A DNA stretch of 64,000 bases from Vibrio tritonius (GCF_001547935.1 NZ_AP014636.1:868001-932000), one strand, 5' to 3'; shown: positions 17,761 to 27,647, counted from the first letter of the stretch. Notes: generated by a model from the sequence alone, not told the origin. Program-made: numbers and translations.

Positions 17761-20067
17761 ATGAGTATTAAAGAGTATAATGGTCCAGCTGGTGGTTGGG
17801 GTGCGTTAAAAAGCACCACGCGTCATCTTCTTAAAAGCGATAATGTCGCGAAAAACATCATGAACCTGATGAAAACTAACCAAGACTATGGCTTTGATTG
17901 TCCCGGTTGTGCATGGGGTGAAAAAGGGGTTCCGGGACGCTTTCGTTTCTGTGAAAATGGCGCTAAAGCTGTTAACTGGGAAGCAACATCTCGTCGCGTA
18001 GATCGAACGTTCTTTGCCGAATACTCAGTCGAATGGCTCAATAAACAAACCGATTATTTCCTTGAATACCAAGGCCGTTTAGCGGAACCAATGCGTTATA
18101 ATGCAAAAACTGACCACTATGAACCGATCAGTTGGGATGATGCGTTAGATTTGGTAGCAAAACACCTCAATGCACTCGATAATCCAAACCAAGCCGAATT
18201 TTATACCTCAGGCCGTGCAAGTAATGAAGCGGCGTTTGTGTATCAACTGCTAGCTCGCCGTTTGGGTACCAATAACTTTCCAGATTGTTCAAACATGTGT
18301 CATGAAGCAACCAGTGTTGCTTTAGGTAAGAATATCGGTATCGGTAAAGGTACTGTGACCATGGAAGATTTTGAAATTGCCGATGCAATTTTCCTATTTG
18401 GTCAAAATCCGGGAACGAACCACCCGCGTATGCTCGAAACGCTTTCTAGCGCGTATCGTCGAGGTGCAAAAGTCTTGGCGTTTAACAACTTACGCGAACG
18501 TGGATTAGAGCGTTTTGCTAACCCGCAAAATCCAATTGAAATGATCAGCTATGGTTCCACACCAACAACCAGTCATTACTTTATGCCCAAACTAGGTGGC
18601 GACATGGCGGTCGTGCGTGGCATCGTGAAGATCTTATTAGCTCGTCATGAAGACGCACTGCAACGTGGCGAGTCTGTATTTGATCTTGAGTTTATAGAAA
18701 CTCATACCCAAGGTATGGATGCTTATCTTGAGCAAGTGAAGGCAACAAGCTGGGAACAGATCCTTGAACAAGCCGGTTTAACAATGGATGAGATCACTGC
18801 TGCGGCGGATGTTTATCAAAACGCCAAACGCGTTATCGTGACTTGGGCAATGGGCGTCACGCAACACAAACATTCAGTAGCCACCATTGAAGAGCTTATC
18901 AACTTGCAGCTTCTCTTTGGTCAAGTAGGTAAAGAGGGAGCGGGTTTGTGCCCTGTTCGTGGTCATTCAAATGTGCAGGGCGATCGTACTGTTGGTATCA
19001 ACGAAAAGCCAAATGCAGCATTTTTAGAAAATTTTGAAAACGCATTCGGTTTTGCACCACCAAAAGAACATGGTCATAACGTGGTCAATGCAATTGAAGC
19101 TATGCTGCGTGGTGAAAGCAAAGTCTTTATTGGGCTTGGTGGTAACCTAGTTTCTGCTGCACCAGACACTGATCGTGTTGCTCAAGCAATGAAACAGTGC
19201 AACCTTACGGTTAACATCTCAACAAAGTTAAACCGAAGCCATGTGAATCCAGGTCATGACGCATTAATTTTGCCATGTTTGGGTCGTACTGATATCGACA
19301 TGCAAGCCACTGGCCCACAAAAAGTAACAGTAGAAGATTCATTTTCTATGGTACATGCGTCGTCTGGTCGCTTAGACTCAGCAACAGAACACATGCGCTC
19401 TGAAGTATCGATATTGGCTGGTATTGCTCAACGAACCTTTGGTGCGACAAACCCGGTAGATTGGCAGTCTTTGGTCGATAACTACGACAATATTCGTCTG
19501 TTGATTGAAAAAGTTATTCCTGGTTTTAAAGAGTTTAATCAACGTCTCGATGTACCAGGTGGTTTCTACTTAGGCAACTCAGCGCGTGACCTTAACTGGC
19601 AGACACCTCAAGGCAAAGCCCAAATTGCAACTAATGCATTGCCTGAATCTGTGGTTCCCCATGTAAAAGCAGACCAGCAAACCGATAACATGTTTGTACT
19701 GCAAACCATGCGTTCACACGACCAGTACAACACGACCGTGTACGGTTATGACGATCGTTATCGCGGTGTATTTGGTGAACGTAATGTGGTGTTCTTAAAC
19801 CCAGAAGATATTGCAGCTCAAGGCTTACAAGCCGGCGATTTAGTGGATATTGAATCGGTTTGGAACGATGGTATTGAACGTAAAATTTACGGGTTCAAAG
19901 TGGTGGCGTTTAAAATCGCTCAAGGTAATATTGCGGCCTATTTCCCAGAAGCGAATGCACTTATTCCGCTCAGCAGTAAAGGAGATAAGAGCGATACGCC
20001 GACGTCTAAATCCATTGCTGTCATAGTGACTCGTTCACAAGAAGCTCCGTTACTCGCTCGAGCTTAA
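17761..20067 (+). CDS. ydeP: FdhF/YdeP-family molybdopterin oxidoreductase
   Basis: Cytoplasmic molybdopterin-guanine-dinucleotide enzyme of 768 residues, collinear with E. coli YdeP (759), linked there to acid resistance; its substrate is unknown. Family marks are FDCPGCAW near residue 40, FYTSGRASNEAAF near 140, NFPDCSNMCHEATS (the Cys region near the metal site), QNPGTNHPRML, GHSNVQGDRTVGI and the C-terminal molydop-binding domain (MRSHDQYNTTVYG, DRYRGVFG). Only one CxxC pair is seen N-terminally, fewer cysteines than the 4Fe-4S formate dehydrogenases, which is normal for YdeP. Monocistronic, with terminator at 20081-20110. Confidence 0.9.
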   Translation: MSIKEYNGPAGGWGALKSTTRHLLKSDNVAKNIMNLMKTNQDYGFDCPGCAWGEKGVPGRFRFCENGAKAVNWEATSRRVDRTFFAEYSVEWLNKQTDYFLEYQGRLAEPMRYNAKTDHYEPISWDDALDLVAKHLNALDNPNQAEFYTSGRASNEAAFVYQLLARRLGTNNFPDCSNMCHEATSVALGKNIGIGKGTVTMEDFEIADAIFLFGQNPGTNHPRMLETLSSAYRRGAKVLAFNNLRERGLERFANPQNPIEMISYGSTPTTSHYFMPKLGGDMAVVRGIVKILLARHEDALQRGESVFDLEFIETHTQGMDAYLEQVKATSWEQILEQAGLTMDEITAAADVYQNAKRVIVTWAMGVTQHKHSVATIEELINLQLLFGQVGKEGAGLCPVRGHSNVQGDRTVGINEKPNAAFLENFENAFGFAPPKEHGHNVVNAIEAMLRGESKVFIGLGGNLVSAAPDTDRVAQAMKQCNLTVNISTKLNRSHVNPGHDALILPCLGRTDIDMQATGPQKVTVEDSFSMVHASSGRLDSATEHMRSEVSILAGIAQRTFGATNPVDWQSLVDNYDNIRLLIEKVIPGFKEFNQRLDVPGGFYLGNSARDLNWQTPQGKAQIATNALPESVVPHVKADQQTDNMFVLQTMRSHDQYNTTVYGYDDRYRGVFGERNVVFLNPEDIAAQGLQAGDLVDIESVWNDGIERKIYGFKVVAFKIAQGNIAAYFPEANALIPLSSKGDKSDTPTSKSIAVIVTRSQEAPLLARA

Positions 20068-20080
20068 CGTAACAATGAAA

Positions 20081-20110
20081 AAACTCGCCTTAAAAAGGCG
20101 AGTTTTTTGT
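20081..20110 (+). terminator. Rho-independent terminator of ydeP-like gene
   Basis: Nine-base stem ACTCGCCTT / AAGGCGAGT with an AAA loop followed by TTTTTT; the A run on the left also allows leftward use. Confidence 0.92.
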
Positions 20111-20112
20111 TT

Positions 20113-20378
20113 TATACCCAAATGACCTCAAGATGCAGACTTCAGAGCTTCATCAACGAGCACAGGTCAAGCTCAATTACGGAAGGAATGGTTATTCCCT
20201 TTCAACGTAATTGGGCGCGGAAATGGGCTTGTTGATGAGCTCCCAAGGGGCGAGTTGTATTCGCTCCTATGCTGCGTTACTGATTTTCTACGTAGAATAA
20301 CTATGTATTCAAATCAGTGCCTTGCCTAAGAGCGAATACATTCTCGCTGAAACCGCATCTTGAGGTTACTTGGGTATA
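20113..20378. repeat. TATACCCAA element, full-length copy (266 bp)
   Basis: Begins tatacccaaatgacctcaag and ends with the near complement cttgaggttacttgggtata, so it has terminal inverted repeats of about 24 bases with two or three mismatches. No open frame of note. It is the reverse orientation of the copy at 25976-26241 and the same length. TA dinucleotides flank both ends, which suggests a MITE with TA target duplication. Confidence 0.88.
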
Positions 20379-20391
20379 TGTTCACGAAAAA

Positions 20392-21195
20392 CTAGTTAGT
20401 AATGAGTTGCATAATGCGATTATTTAATGTGCAAGGTTGTGGCTTGGCTAGGTAAAACCCCTGAAAATAATCTATCGGTAACGCCTTCATGCATACCCAT
20501 TGCTCGGCTGTCTCTATTCCTTCGATGACAGTTTGGGCCTGCGCATTTCTTGCCACCTCGATGGCGTAAAGGAGTGGCTCACGGAAACCTGCCATATATC
20601 GTTCAAGCAGTCCGCGATCAAATTTAATAATGCTCGGTTTTACGAGGTCTACTCGGTGTTTGGTTGAGGCACCAGTACCAAAATCGTCGATGGCCACTCG
20701 CATGCCATTACGTAGATATTTTTGCGTAATAGCGCATAAACGCGGTTCGTCATCAACATGGGTTTCTAAAAGCTCCATCACGATTTGAGAATGGCCAATG
20801 GAGAGAGCATCAAGCTTAGAGAAAAAATGGGCATATTGGTCATCGTTGTCAATAAACTCTTCACCGACAAGCGGCAACATGTTGAGAAAAAGAGATAAGT
20901 TTGAAAAGGTGGAATTGGCAAAATTACGAATATGAATAGCGCGGCACAATCGCTCGACATGAATTTTATCTGAGTCGGCATACAGAGGTGAAGTAAAGAA
21001 AACATCAGGTAAAATGTTGCCTTTATCACGGGTAGTGATACGAACTAAGGCCTCTACGGCTGCAATGTCATAACTGCGTGTGAAGATAGGTTGATAGACA
21101 CTTTGTAGTGATAACCCGTTGTACTCTGCTATGTATTGACCTTGTTCATCTACGCTCAGATACTGCAAAAAAGCTGGCTGCTCTCTGAGTTCCAT
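20392..21195 (-). CDS. EAL-domain c-di-GMP phosphodiesterase
   Basis: Stand-alone EAL protein of 267 residues, predicted to hydrolyse cyclic di-GMP in the cytoplasm. Catalytic motifs are present: E-A-L in AVEALVR, LNMLP (Asn), ELLETH (Glu), IDDFGTG, IKFDRG (Lys), IEGIET and QGFYLAKP. No receiver, PAS or membrane segment is seen, so input must come from elsewhere. The start at 21195 is chosen over one seven codons upstream because AAAGGAC lies seven bases before it. Activity is likely but not proven by motifs alone. Confidence 0.87.
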   Translation of the reverse strand: MELREQPAFLQYLSVDEQGQYIAEYNGLSLQSVYQPIFTRSYDIAAVEALVRITTRDKGNILPDVFFTSPLYADSDKIHVERLCRAIHIRNFANSTFSNLSLFLNMLPLVGEEFIDNDDQYAHFFSKLDALSIGHSQIVMELLETHVDDEPRLCAITQKYLRNGMRVAIDDFGTGASTKHRVDLVKPSIIKFDRGLLERYMAGFREPLLYAIEVARNAQAQTVIEGIETAEQWVCMKALPIDYFQGFYLAKPQPCTLNNRIMQLITN

Positions 21196-21325
21196 ATTCT
21201 GTCCTTTTAACGTCACGTGCTAGATTCGATATTGTTCGTGTACCATTTTGTTTATGCAATGAATTTAGTATAGAGCATATCTATTATGATGAATCTATTT
21301 TTGCCAGCGTTTACAAAAAACTGAC

Positions 21326-22114
21326 TTAGTGCTGATCGAAAAAGTCCTTGTTACGAATGTAGCGGCTCATGAGATGGTAGGAAAAAGGGCGGATAGCCCA
21401 AGATAGTAGGGTACGCCCTAAGCGAATCACCGGCGGTATGTTTTCATAAACTCTTTGATTATGCAGCCATAACAATTTGCCCACGTGCCAGTAGTAAAAA
21501 GGCATGGGTGGCAGAAAAGTGACTATATCGAGATCACAGCAAATACGATAGGTTTTTTGTTGTAGCTGATAATGACGATGAAAACTCCAGCCACCAATAG
21601 CCGGCTGGCCGAAGGTGACCACACGTTTAATGATATGGGGATGTTGCCGTTCCATCATATCCGCAATGACACAGCCCATAGCGCCTCCAGAAGAGTGACC
21701 GGTAATGGTGATGCGTTTTCCCTCGGCGATCAGTGGTGCCAAATAGACTTGAAGCCGTTCTATCACGCTCAAACCCAACGTATCGCTGTTATAACTAGGC
21801 CGACTTTCCTGAAGCATTAAGTGTAAAAATCCAGCGTGAATTTTATAAGGCAAGCCAAGTGCGCGGGCAGAGCGTTGATGCATGGCTAGTGTAGCGAGCC
21901 AATCACGTATGGAGTGGGAGCCTTTGATCACGACAATGACTTCGTTGTCTGCTTGGCTCCAAAGTACTCGCATCACTATCTTTCCATATTGGTTGTAAAT
22001 GATGCGTTGGCCCTTAGGGTCAAATCCATATTGGGTATGGCGGAAAATGCGCGGATACGCGAGCTGACAAAGCACCGCATAACGTTCGTATTGGTATCGT
22101 TTAAGTGGCTTCAC
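21326..22114 (-). CDS. Class 3 lipase-like alpha/beta hydrolase
   Basis: A 262-residue protein of the Lipase_3 family. The nucleophile elbow is GHSSGGAMG (about residues 140-148), preceded by the oxyanion region VIKGSHSIRDW, with later Asp (CCDLDIVTFLPP) and His (YHLMSRY or WHVGK) candidates for the triad. No signal peptide or lipobox is evident, so it is either cytoplasmic or exported in another way. Leftward, sharing orientation with the EAL gene and the following unknown gene, with gaps near 100 bases that make a tight operon uncertain. Confidence 0.8.
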   Translation of the reverse strand: MKPLKRYQYERYAVLCQLAYPRIFRHTQYGFDPKGQRIIYNQYGKIVMRVLWSQADNEVIVVIKGSHSIRDWLATLAMHQRSARALGLPYKIHAGFLHLMLQESRPSYNSDTLGLSVIERLQVYLAPLIAEGKRITITGHSSGGAMGCVIADMMERQHPHIIKRVVTFGQPAIGGWSFHRHYQLQQKTYRICCDLDIVTFLPPMPFYYWHVGKLLWLHNQRVYENIPPVIRLGRTLLSWAIRPFSYHLMSRYIRNKDFFDQH

Positions 22115-22206
22115 ATGCTATCAACGTAGGTAATGATACGTTCAACATGCCACGGTTTGATGTTAATTCAATGACAATCAGCGTACTAAGATCATTTAGG
22201 AGCGTA

Positions 22207-22842
22207 CTAACTCCACTGCAATACTGCATAAAGCTGAATGTACTTTTTTACTTGTTGTTGGTTTTGTGAGCGTTTAAGTGGATGACCATATTTCAAATAA
22301 CACGGGCTAATCTGAAATAGAGTTTCAAGGCTTTTTGTCATTTGAGATTCACTTTCATAAAGATGAATACCTTGTAGACGGTATTCATCAATCTCATCAG
22401 GTAGTTGTCCTGTCCACCAATGCAGTAACTCTCGGCTTTTTTGGCTGCGGCTAATCCAGTGGTCGGTTAACAGTAACAGTAAATCGTTGGGTTGCATCGC
22501 ATAACCATACTCCTCTTTCCACTGTGCGATCTCTTTCATCAGTTTTTCTCGGCATGTTTTGCCAGCGCTAAACATATGATGAGTTAAGATCCAAACCGTA
22601 CCGACATCGCAACTCACTCGGTAGTGATGGGGCTGTTCTTGATGTTGAACAGATTCTATCGCATTGAACTCACAAGCGTGACCAAACTCAGTTAATGTAC
22701 GTGCTAATCGCCTAGCAAACGCCAACCCCAGGTGGTGCTCACTCATTCCTTGATTATGGATAGTAGGGTAATGTTTTTCACACAGTTTAAGGCAATCGTT
22801 TTGGAACTCGTTAACGCTTTGAGTGAGGACATCCAGTAACAA
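22207..22842 (-). CDS. Hypothetical protein, 211 aa
   Basis: I do not recognise the family. The protein is soluble, rich in His, Gln and Glu, with no signal peptide and no membrane segment. It begins MLLDVLTQSVNEFQNDCLKL. The middle has a strand-rich stretch (YRVSCDVGTVWILTHHMF) and a helix (REKLMKEIAQWKEEYGYAM). AGGAGAA on the minus strand a few bases before the ATG supports the start. It lies 92 bases upstream of the lipase gene on the same strand, so the two may be cotranscribed. Codon use looks native. Confidence 0.6.
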   Translation of the reverse strand: MLLDVLTQSVNEFQNDCLKLCEKHYPTIHNQGMSEHHLGLAFARRLARTLTEFGHACEFNAIESVQHQEQPHHYRVSCDVGTVWILTHHMFSAGKTCREKLMKEIAQWKEEYGYAMQPNDLLLLLTDHWISRSQKSRELLHWWTGQLPDEIDEYRLQGIHLYESESQMTKSLETLFQISPCYLKYGHPLKRSQNQQQVKKYIQLYAVLQWS

Positions 22843-23303
22843 CGCATTGTTCTCCTGTCAAAATAAGGTCATCAACTCAGCCTTTGTATATAACAAAGCA
22901 GGGGAGAGGTACTTATCTGAAGTAATTAATATTGCATATGAGTGTTTTGGCTAGGTATCGGGTCTTTGATTCGGTTAGTAAATGGTTGTTGATTAGACAA
23001 CCGATAGATTTTGTTACAAAGAAAACGCTCAGAAACTACTATAAACGGGCTTAACAAAACCCGCAAATTGAACACCACAATAACTGGCGATAAATCACGT
23101 TAACGCCTTTATTTTAGAGCCTTGATGCTAAATTCAATGCCGTGCGTTGTAAGTCGATTATGGCCCATGTTCAAAAAATTAGAACATCTTGTTCAGTGTA
23201 GCTGACTGTAGCCGTTGCATAGCTTGGTAAATACTTTGTTATATCTGCTTTATCAATAAGCAAATAGTTTGATAATTATTTAGTCTAACAATGAGGTAAA
23301 TGA
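22843..23303. other. Intergenic region before cytochrome b561
   Basis: About 460 AT-rich bases between divergent genes. I see no gene, terminator or recognised operator. GAGG at 23292-23295 is the ribosome site for the b561 gene. Confidence 0.5.
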
Positions 23304-23843
23304 ATGACTTCTTCGGTGACTCATTACAATTTGGTTGCACGTACCGTCCATTGGGTTTCGGCTTTGGTCATTATCGGTATGTTTAGTGTTGGCCTATGGA
23401 TGGTGGACTTATCCTATTACAGCCAGTGGTACCAAACGGCACCGCATTGGCATAAATCGGTTGGACTACTCTTGGCTGGGCTAACGTTATTTCGCTTTGT
23501 GTGGAAAATAGTGACGGCGTCACCTGATGTTGAGGGTAATACGTTAGTGCGTATCGCCGCGAAGATCGTTCATTTGGCTATGTACTTATTACTTGCTGGA
23601 TTGTTTATCAGTGGTTATCTCATTTCGACTGAAGATGGACGCGGTATTGAAGTGTTTAATTGGTTTACTCTTCCTGGTGGAGGAGAGCTCTTTACACACC
23701 AAGCCGATATTGCCGGTGATGTTCACTTTTATGCAGCATGGACTCTGATTATCCTCGCTGTTGCTCACGTTTTAGCTGCGCTTAAACACCATTTCATCGA
23801 TAAAGACAACACGCTTCGTAAAATGACAGGAGTCATAAAATGA
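23304..23843 (+). CDS. Cytochrome b561 family protein
   Basis: Inner-membrane dihaem b cytochrome of 179 residues with four transmembrane helices (about 13-35, 48-68, 90-110, 145-168). Candidate haem-ligand histidines lie in RTVHWVS, HWHKSVG, IVHLAMY and LAVAHVLAALKHH. Relatives shuttle electrons from quinol to periplasmic partners. Its end overlaps the yceI-like gene by ATGA, and the b561-YceI pair is a common bacterial arrangement, suggesting work with a lipid or quinone-like ligand bound by YceI. Confidence 0.9.
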   Translation: MTSSVTHYNLVARTVHWVSALVIIGMFSVGLWMVDLSYYSQWYQTAPHWHKSVGLLLAGLTLFRFVWKIVTASPDVEGNTLVRIAAKIVHLAMYLLLAGLFISGYLISTEDGRGIEVFNWFTLPGGGELFTHQADIAGDVHFYAAWTLIILAVAHVLAALKHHFIDKDNTLRKMTGVIK

Positions 23844-24409
23844 AACACAAAGCACTGACTATGGGGCTAGCACTGGCCTTATCATTACCCTTTACAGCCA
23901 ATGCTGCCGATTATGTTATTGATACCAAAGGAGCTCACGCTTCAATCAATTTCAAAGTGAGTCACTTAGGTTACAGCTATACTTTGGGCCGTTTTAATAC
24001 CTTTGATGGTGAGTTTTCTTACGATCCTAAGAACGTTTCGGCCTCTAAGGTAACCGTTAATGTCGATACGACCAGTGTTGACTCAAATCACGCTGAGCGT
24101 GATAAACATATTCGTAGCAAAGACTTTATCAATGCTTCGAAATTTTCAACAGCCACCTTCACTAGTACTAAAGTTTCTGACTTGGGAGAAGGTAAATTGG
24201 CTATCGACGGTAATTTGAATCTACACGGACAAACCAAACCTATCACGATCAACGCGCAATTCGTTGGTGGTGGTAAGGACCCTTGGGGTGGTGAGCGTGT
24301 TGGTTTTACTGGTACTACTCGTCTCGAGCTGGCGGATTTTGATATTCCAGTCATGGGACCGACGAGCTACGCTGAAATGAGCCTCTACGTTGAAGGTATT
24401 AAGAAATAA
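23840..24409 (+). CDS. YceI-family periplasmic lipid-binding protein
   Basis: A 189-residue secreted protein with a Sec signal (MKHKALTMGLALALSLPFTANA, cleavage after residue 22). The mature domain is a YceI lipocalin-like barrel: YVIDTKGAHASINFKVSHLGYS, FNTFDGEF, the paired strand blocks, the DKHIRSKDFINASKFSTATF segment typical of the family and a final MGPTSYAEMSLYVEG. It binds isoprenoid-type ligands in related proteins. Translationally coupled to the b561 gene. Confidence 0.92.
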   Translation: MKHKALTMGLALALSLPFTANAADYVIDTKGAHASINFKVSHLGYSYTLGRFNTFDGEFSYDPKNVSASKVTVNVDTTSVDSNHAERDKHIRSKDFINASKFSTATFTSTKVSDLGEGKLAIDGNLNLHGQTKPITINAQFVGGGKDPWGGERVGFTGTTRLELADFDIPVMGPTSYAEMSLYVEGIKK

Positions 24410-24437
24410 CCTTCGCGATAAAACACTGCATTACACT

Positions 24438-24476
24438 TTCACCGCCCATTATTTGTGGGCGGTGTTGTTTTTTAGA
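24438..24476 (+). terminator. Terminator of the b561-yceI operon
   Basis: Stem CACCGCCCA / TGGGCGGTG with a seven-base loop, then TTGTTTTTT. Confidence 0.88.
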
Positions 24477-24598
24477 TTAGTTGACAAGTGGATTTATTAT
24501 CCCCACTAATAACCTTATTCAATTTATGACTATTATTTGCCTGCCATGCTTCTTATATATTGAATTCAGTTTGTTCAATTTTAAGAGGCTTACGTCGT

Positions 24599-25255
24599 AT
24601 GAATGACAAGCAGAACATCACTAACTCAGACGAGGTTTCAAGTGGCGATATGGATTTAAATCGCCGTTCAACAATGAAGAAAATCGCGTCGCTAATTGTC
24701 GCAGGTTTAGTCACTCCAACGATATTCAACTCAAAAACGAGTCATGCAGCTCCCATTATCAATGGCCAACTAAAGGTCGCTGTCGTTTACTTTTCTAAAA
24801 CGGGAAACACTCAGTTTTTGGCTCAGGAAATTAGTCGTCTTTCCGGTGGTACTCTAATCGAAGTAAAAACTGTTGAGCCATATCCAGAAAACTATCGGGC
24901 AACCACACGCAAAGCCAAAATTGAGCAGGAAGAAAACGCCAGACCTGAGATTACAATGTCCGGTTCGATTGAAGATGCGGATTACGTATTTATAGGTTAC
25001 CCAAACTGGTGGGGGACGTTACCGATGGCTTTGTTTACTTACCTTGAACAGGTAAGTACTGCCAATAAAACCATTATTCCGTTCTGCACTCATGAGGGGA
25101 GTCAACTTGGTAGAGGTCCACGCGATATCCGACGACTTTGTCCTTCAAGTACCACTTTAGCCGGTTACGCTCAGCGTGGTGGAGATTTGGAATTGGTAAA
25201 AAGCAGTCGCTCAGTTAACGCGTTGCATCAATGGTTAGCAAGTGTTTCTGTTTAA
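24599..25255 (+). CDS. Tat-exported flavodoxin-like protein
   Basis: A 218-residue flavoprotein. An N-terminal twin-arginine signal (NRRSTMKKIASLIVAGLV) is followed by a flavodoxin domain that starts LKVAVVYFSKTGNTQFLAQEI, the FMN phosphate loop. YPNWWGTLPMALFTYLE is the second FMN-contacting loop, and TIIPFCTHEGSQLG the third. Exported flavodoxins are less common than cytoplasmic ones; this one would work in the periplasm after folding with FMN. ATG at 24599 with AAGAGG ten bases upstream was chosen over an earlier frame start at 24560. Next gene is a membrane cytochrome-like protein 18 bases downstream, a plausible redox partner. Confidence 0.85.
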   Translation: MNDKQNITNSDEVSSGDMDLNRRSTMKKIASLIVAGLVTPTIFNSKTSHAAPIINGQLKVAVVYFSKTGNTQFLAQEISRLSGGTLIEVKTVEPYPENYRATTRKAKIEQEENARPEITMSGSIEDADYVFIGYPNWWGTLPMALFTYLEQVSTANKTIIPFCTHEGSQLGRGPRDIRRLCPSSTTLAGYAQRGGDLELVKSSRSVNALHQWLASVSV

Positions 25256-25273
25256 CTTGGGTAGGAACGTCAC

Positions 25274-25969
25274 TTGAAGAGAAATACAGAGCTGATAGTA
25301 CGGCTATTGTTAGAGTTAGGTATTGTTATACTTATTCTCTTTGGGTTTGCCTATGATTTGACTGGAAGCACGTACCATGAGTTGCTGGGGATGGGTATGG
25401 TGGTTTTGATTATATTCCATCATGTCTTCAATTATCGATGGTATCTTTCACTTAAGTCTGGCAAATACAATCAAAGCCGCTATTTTCGAACGGTAGTCAA
25501 TTTAGGCTTAGCGGCATCATCGTTAATAATGCTCTTTGGTGGCCTGCTAAATTCTTATGTCCTTGAGGATCTTTTGGGCATCGAATGGCATTGGGATACG
25601 CGGACTATTCATACGGTCAGTGCTTATTGGTACCTTGTTTTTGCTTCTATCCATTTAGGGATGCATTGGGCAATGATTAAGACCATGACCCGTAACAGTT
25701 TAGGTATTCAAGTAAAACGAAACCAAGGTTCTGTTTTTTATCAAAGGCTGAATCAGTTGTTATGTGTGGTTCTTACTCTGTTGGGCTTCTTCGCTATCTA
25801 TCAACGTCAGATTATGCAGAAATTGTTTGCCTTAGTTACTTACGATTTCTGGGATTTTGAAACCTCAGTATGGCCGTTTTTTCTCCAGTTTTGCGCCGTT
25901 ATGTTTCTCTTTTCTTTTTTAGTTGGGATTGTGTTGCCTAAATTTCTACTCAATAGAAAACGCAAGTAA
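25274..25969 (+). CDS. DUF4405-type membrane protein (cytochrome b-like)
   Basis: A 231-residue integral membrane protein with about five helices. The middle region (ELLGMGMVVLIIFHHVFNYRWY and SAYWYLVFASIHLGMHW) has the spaced histidines of DUF4405, suggesting haem b binding. A TTG start with AGGAA upstream follows 18 bases after the flavodoxin stop, so the two form an operon. The pair could pass electrons from the quinone pool to the exported flavodoxin; that link is inferred from order only. Confidence 0.75.
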   Translation: MKRNTELIVRLLLELGIVILILFGFAYDLTGSTYHELLGMGMVVLIIFHHVFNYRWYLSLKSGKYNQSRYFRTVVNLGLAASSLIMLFGGLLNSYVLEDLLGIEWHWDTRTIHTVSAYWYLVFASIHLGMHWAMIKTMTRNSLGIQVKRNQGSVFYQRLNQLLCVVLTLLGFFAIYQRQIMQKLFALVTYDFWDFETSVWPFFLQFCAVMFLFSFLVGIVLPKFLLNRKRK

Positions 25970-25975
25970 GACGAC

Positions 25976-26241
25976 TATACCCAAGTAACCTCAAGATACG
26001 GTTTCAGCGAGAATGTATTCGCTTATAGGCAAGGCACCGATTTGAATACCTAGTTATTCTACGTAGAAAATCGGTAACGCAGCATAGGAGCGAATACAAC
26101 TCGCCCCTTGGGAGCTCATCAACAAGCCCATTTCTGCGCCCAATGACGTTGAAAGGGAATGACCATTCCTGCCGTCATTGAGCTTGACCTGTGCTCGTTG
26201 ATGAAGCTCTGAAGTCTGCATCTTGAGGTCATTTGGGTATA
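25976..26241. repeat. TATACCCAA element, full-length copy (266 bp)
   Basis: Starts tatacccaagtaacctcaag and ends tcttgaggtcatttgggtata, with an interior matching the complement of 20113-20378 at most positions. It follows the DUF4405 stop by seven bases, so it may affect the 3' end of that transcript. Confidence 0.88.
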
Positions 26242-26416
26242 TTTTACATAAAGAGCGGATATATAGTTAGAACACTGATTGTTGATTGTGCCGCTTTGCT
26301 AATAGGTTCTATCAGATAATAGGGACTAATAACTTTTTAAGGGATGGTTATACTGCATCGCAAAAGAGTCAAATTCAGATTTGCTCTAATCATGGTTCGT
26401 TTCTTAGGAGTTCCAA

Positions 26417-27565
26417 ATGGAAAATTTTATCTTTCATAACCCCACAACGGTTGATTTTGGATCTGAGCGTCAACACGCTATCGGTGAACACTTAGCAAAA
26501 AATGGTGCTAAACACGTATTGGTTGTTTATGGTAGTGACCGTGTTAAACGTGATGGATTATTTGGCGACGTTCAAGCTAGCCTTGAAAAACAAGGTATCA
26601 CATTTTGTGAATTAGGCGGTGTTGTAAGTAATCCTCTTCTCACTAAAGTTAGAGAAGGTGTTGCGCTAGCAAAATTAGAGAAAGTTGATGCTGTTCTGGC
26701 TGTTGGCGGTGGTTCTGTTCTGGACAGTGTAAAAGCTATTGCTGCAGGTGCTAAATTTGAAGGAGATGTTTGGGACCTATTCATCGGCAAAGCACCGGTT
26801 GAGTCTGCATTACCTATCTTTTCTATCCTGACCCTAGCTGCTACAGGTAGTGAAATGAACTGTGGTTCTGTTGTGACAAATGAAGAAACCAAGGAAAAAT
26901 TGGGTTTAAACACGCCTGCATTATTTCCTACAGTGTCTGTTGTTAACCCTGATTTGATGAAAACGGTAAGCCGTGATTATCTGGTTTATTCAGCATCTGA
27001 TATTATTGCTCACTCAATTGAAGGTTACTTTACAGCAACTGTTCAACCTAACTTCCAAAATCGTTTGATTGAATCAATCATCAAAACAGTTATCGAAACA
27101 ACGGAACAATTGTTGGAAGATAATGACAACTACACTGCTCGCGCTCAATTTGCATGGGCTTCAACTCAGGCGCTAAATGGTTTGATTTACTCAGGTACAG
27201 CGGGGTTCAACTATCCTAATCATACCATTGAGCACGCAATTTCTGCTGAGTACAACGTGCCACACGGTGCTGGTCTTTCTGTAGTCATGCCAGCTTGGAT
27301 GAAGTGGTATCATGGCCGCAACGAAGCTCAATTCACTCGTTTTGCTAAAGAAGTGTTTGGCTTAGAAACAGCGCTGGAAGGTATTGAAGCGTTAGAAGCA
27401 TGGTTTGATAAGATTGGTACACCAACACGTCTGTCTCAGTTTGATATTCAGGAATCTGAATTTGATGCACTAGCAGACAGTATTGTGAAACACGCAAATT
27501 GGTTTGGTAACGCTGATACGTACACCAAAGAAGCTGCACTTGAAATCCTGACTATCGCTAAATAA
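26417..27565 (+). CDS. Iron-containing alcohol dehydrogenase (YqhD/BdhA-like)
   Basis: Group III alcohol or aldehyde reductase, 382 residues, NAD(P)H-dependent. The N-terminal Rossmann part has AVGGGSVLDSVKAIA (nucleotide binding) and LTLAATGSEMN. Metal ligands lie in SASDIIAHSIEGY (Asp, His) and in PNHTIEHAISAEYNVPHGAGLSVV (two His). Similarity to YqhD and butanol dehydrogenases suggests reduction of toxic short aldehydes. Good ribosome site (AGGAG at 26408-26412). A small SnoaL-like gene follows 82 bases downstream. Confidence 0.92.
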   Translation: MENFIFHNPTTVDFGSERQHAIGEHLAKNGAKHVLVVYGSDRVKRDGLFGDVQASLEKQGITFCELGGVVSNPLLTKVREGVALAKLEKVDAVLAVGGGSVLDSVKAIAAGAKFEGDVWDLFIGKAPVESALPIFSILTLAATGSEMNCGSVVTNEETKEKLGLNTPALFPTVSVVNPDLMKTVSRDYLVYSASDIIAHSIEGYFTATVQPNFQNRLIESIIKTVIETTEQLLEDNDNYTARAQFAWASTQALNGLIYSGTAGFNYPNHTIEHAISAEYNVPHGAGLSVVMPAWMKWYHGRNEAQFTRFAKEVFGLETALEGIEALEAWFDKIGTPTRLSQFDIQESEFDALADSIVKHANWFGNADTYTKEAALEILTIAK

Positions 27566-27647
27566 TACGGCTTATTAAGCCATTAATGAAAATGAATCTA
27601 TAGGTTTTGTCCAATAATATGCCCCTTCAATATAAGGAGAGGATAGC

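Noticed and set aside
22843..23303. Integron attC-like site (short GTTAAC-type cores)
   Set aside because: The core pair and inner symmetry of attC/VCR are not present; the match was to a few bases only.
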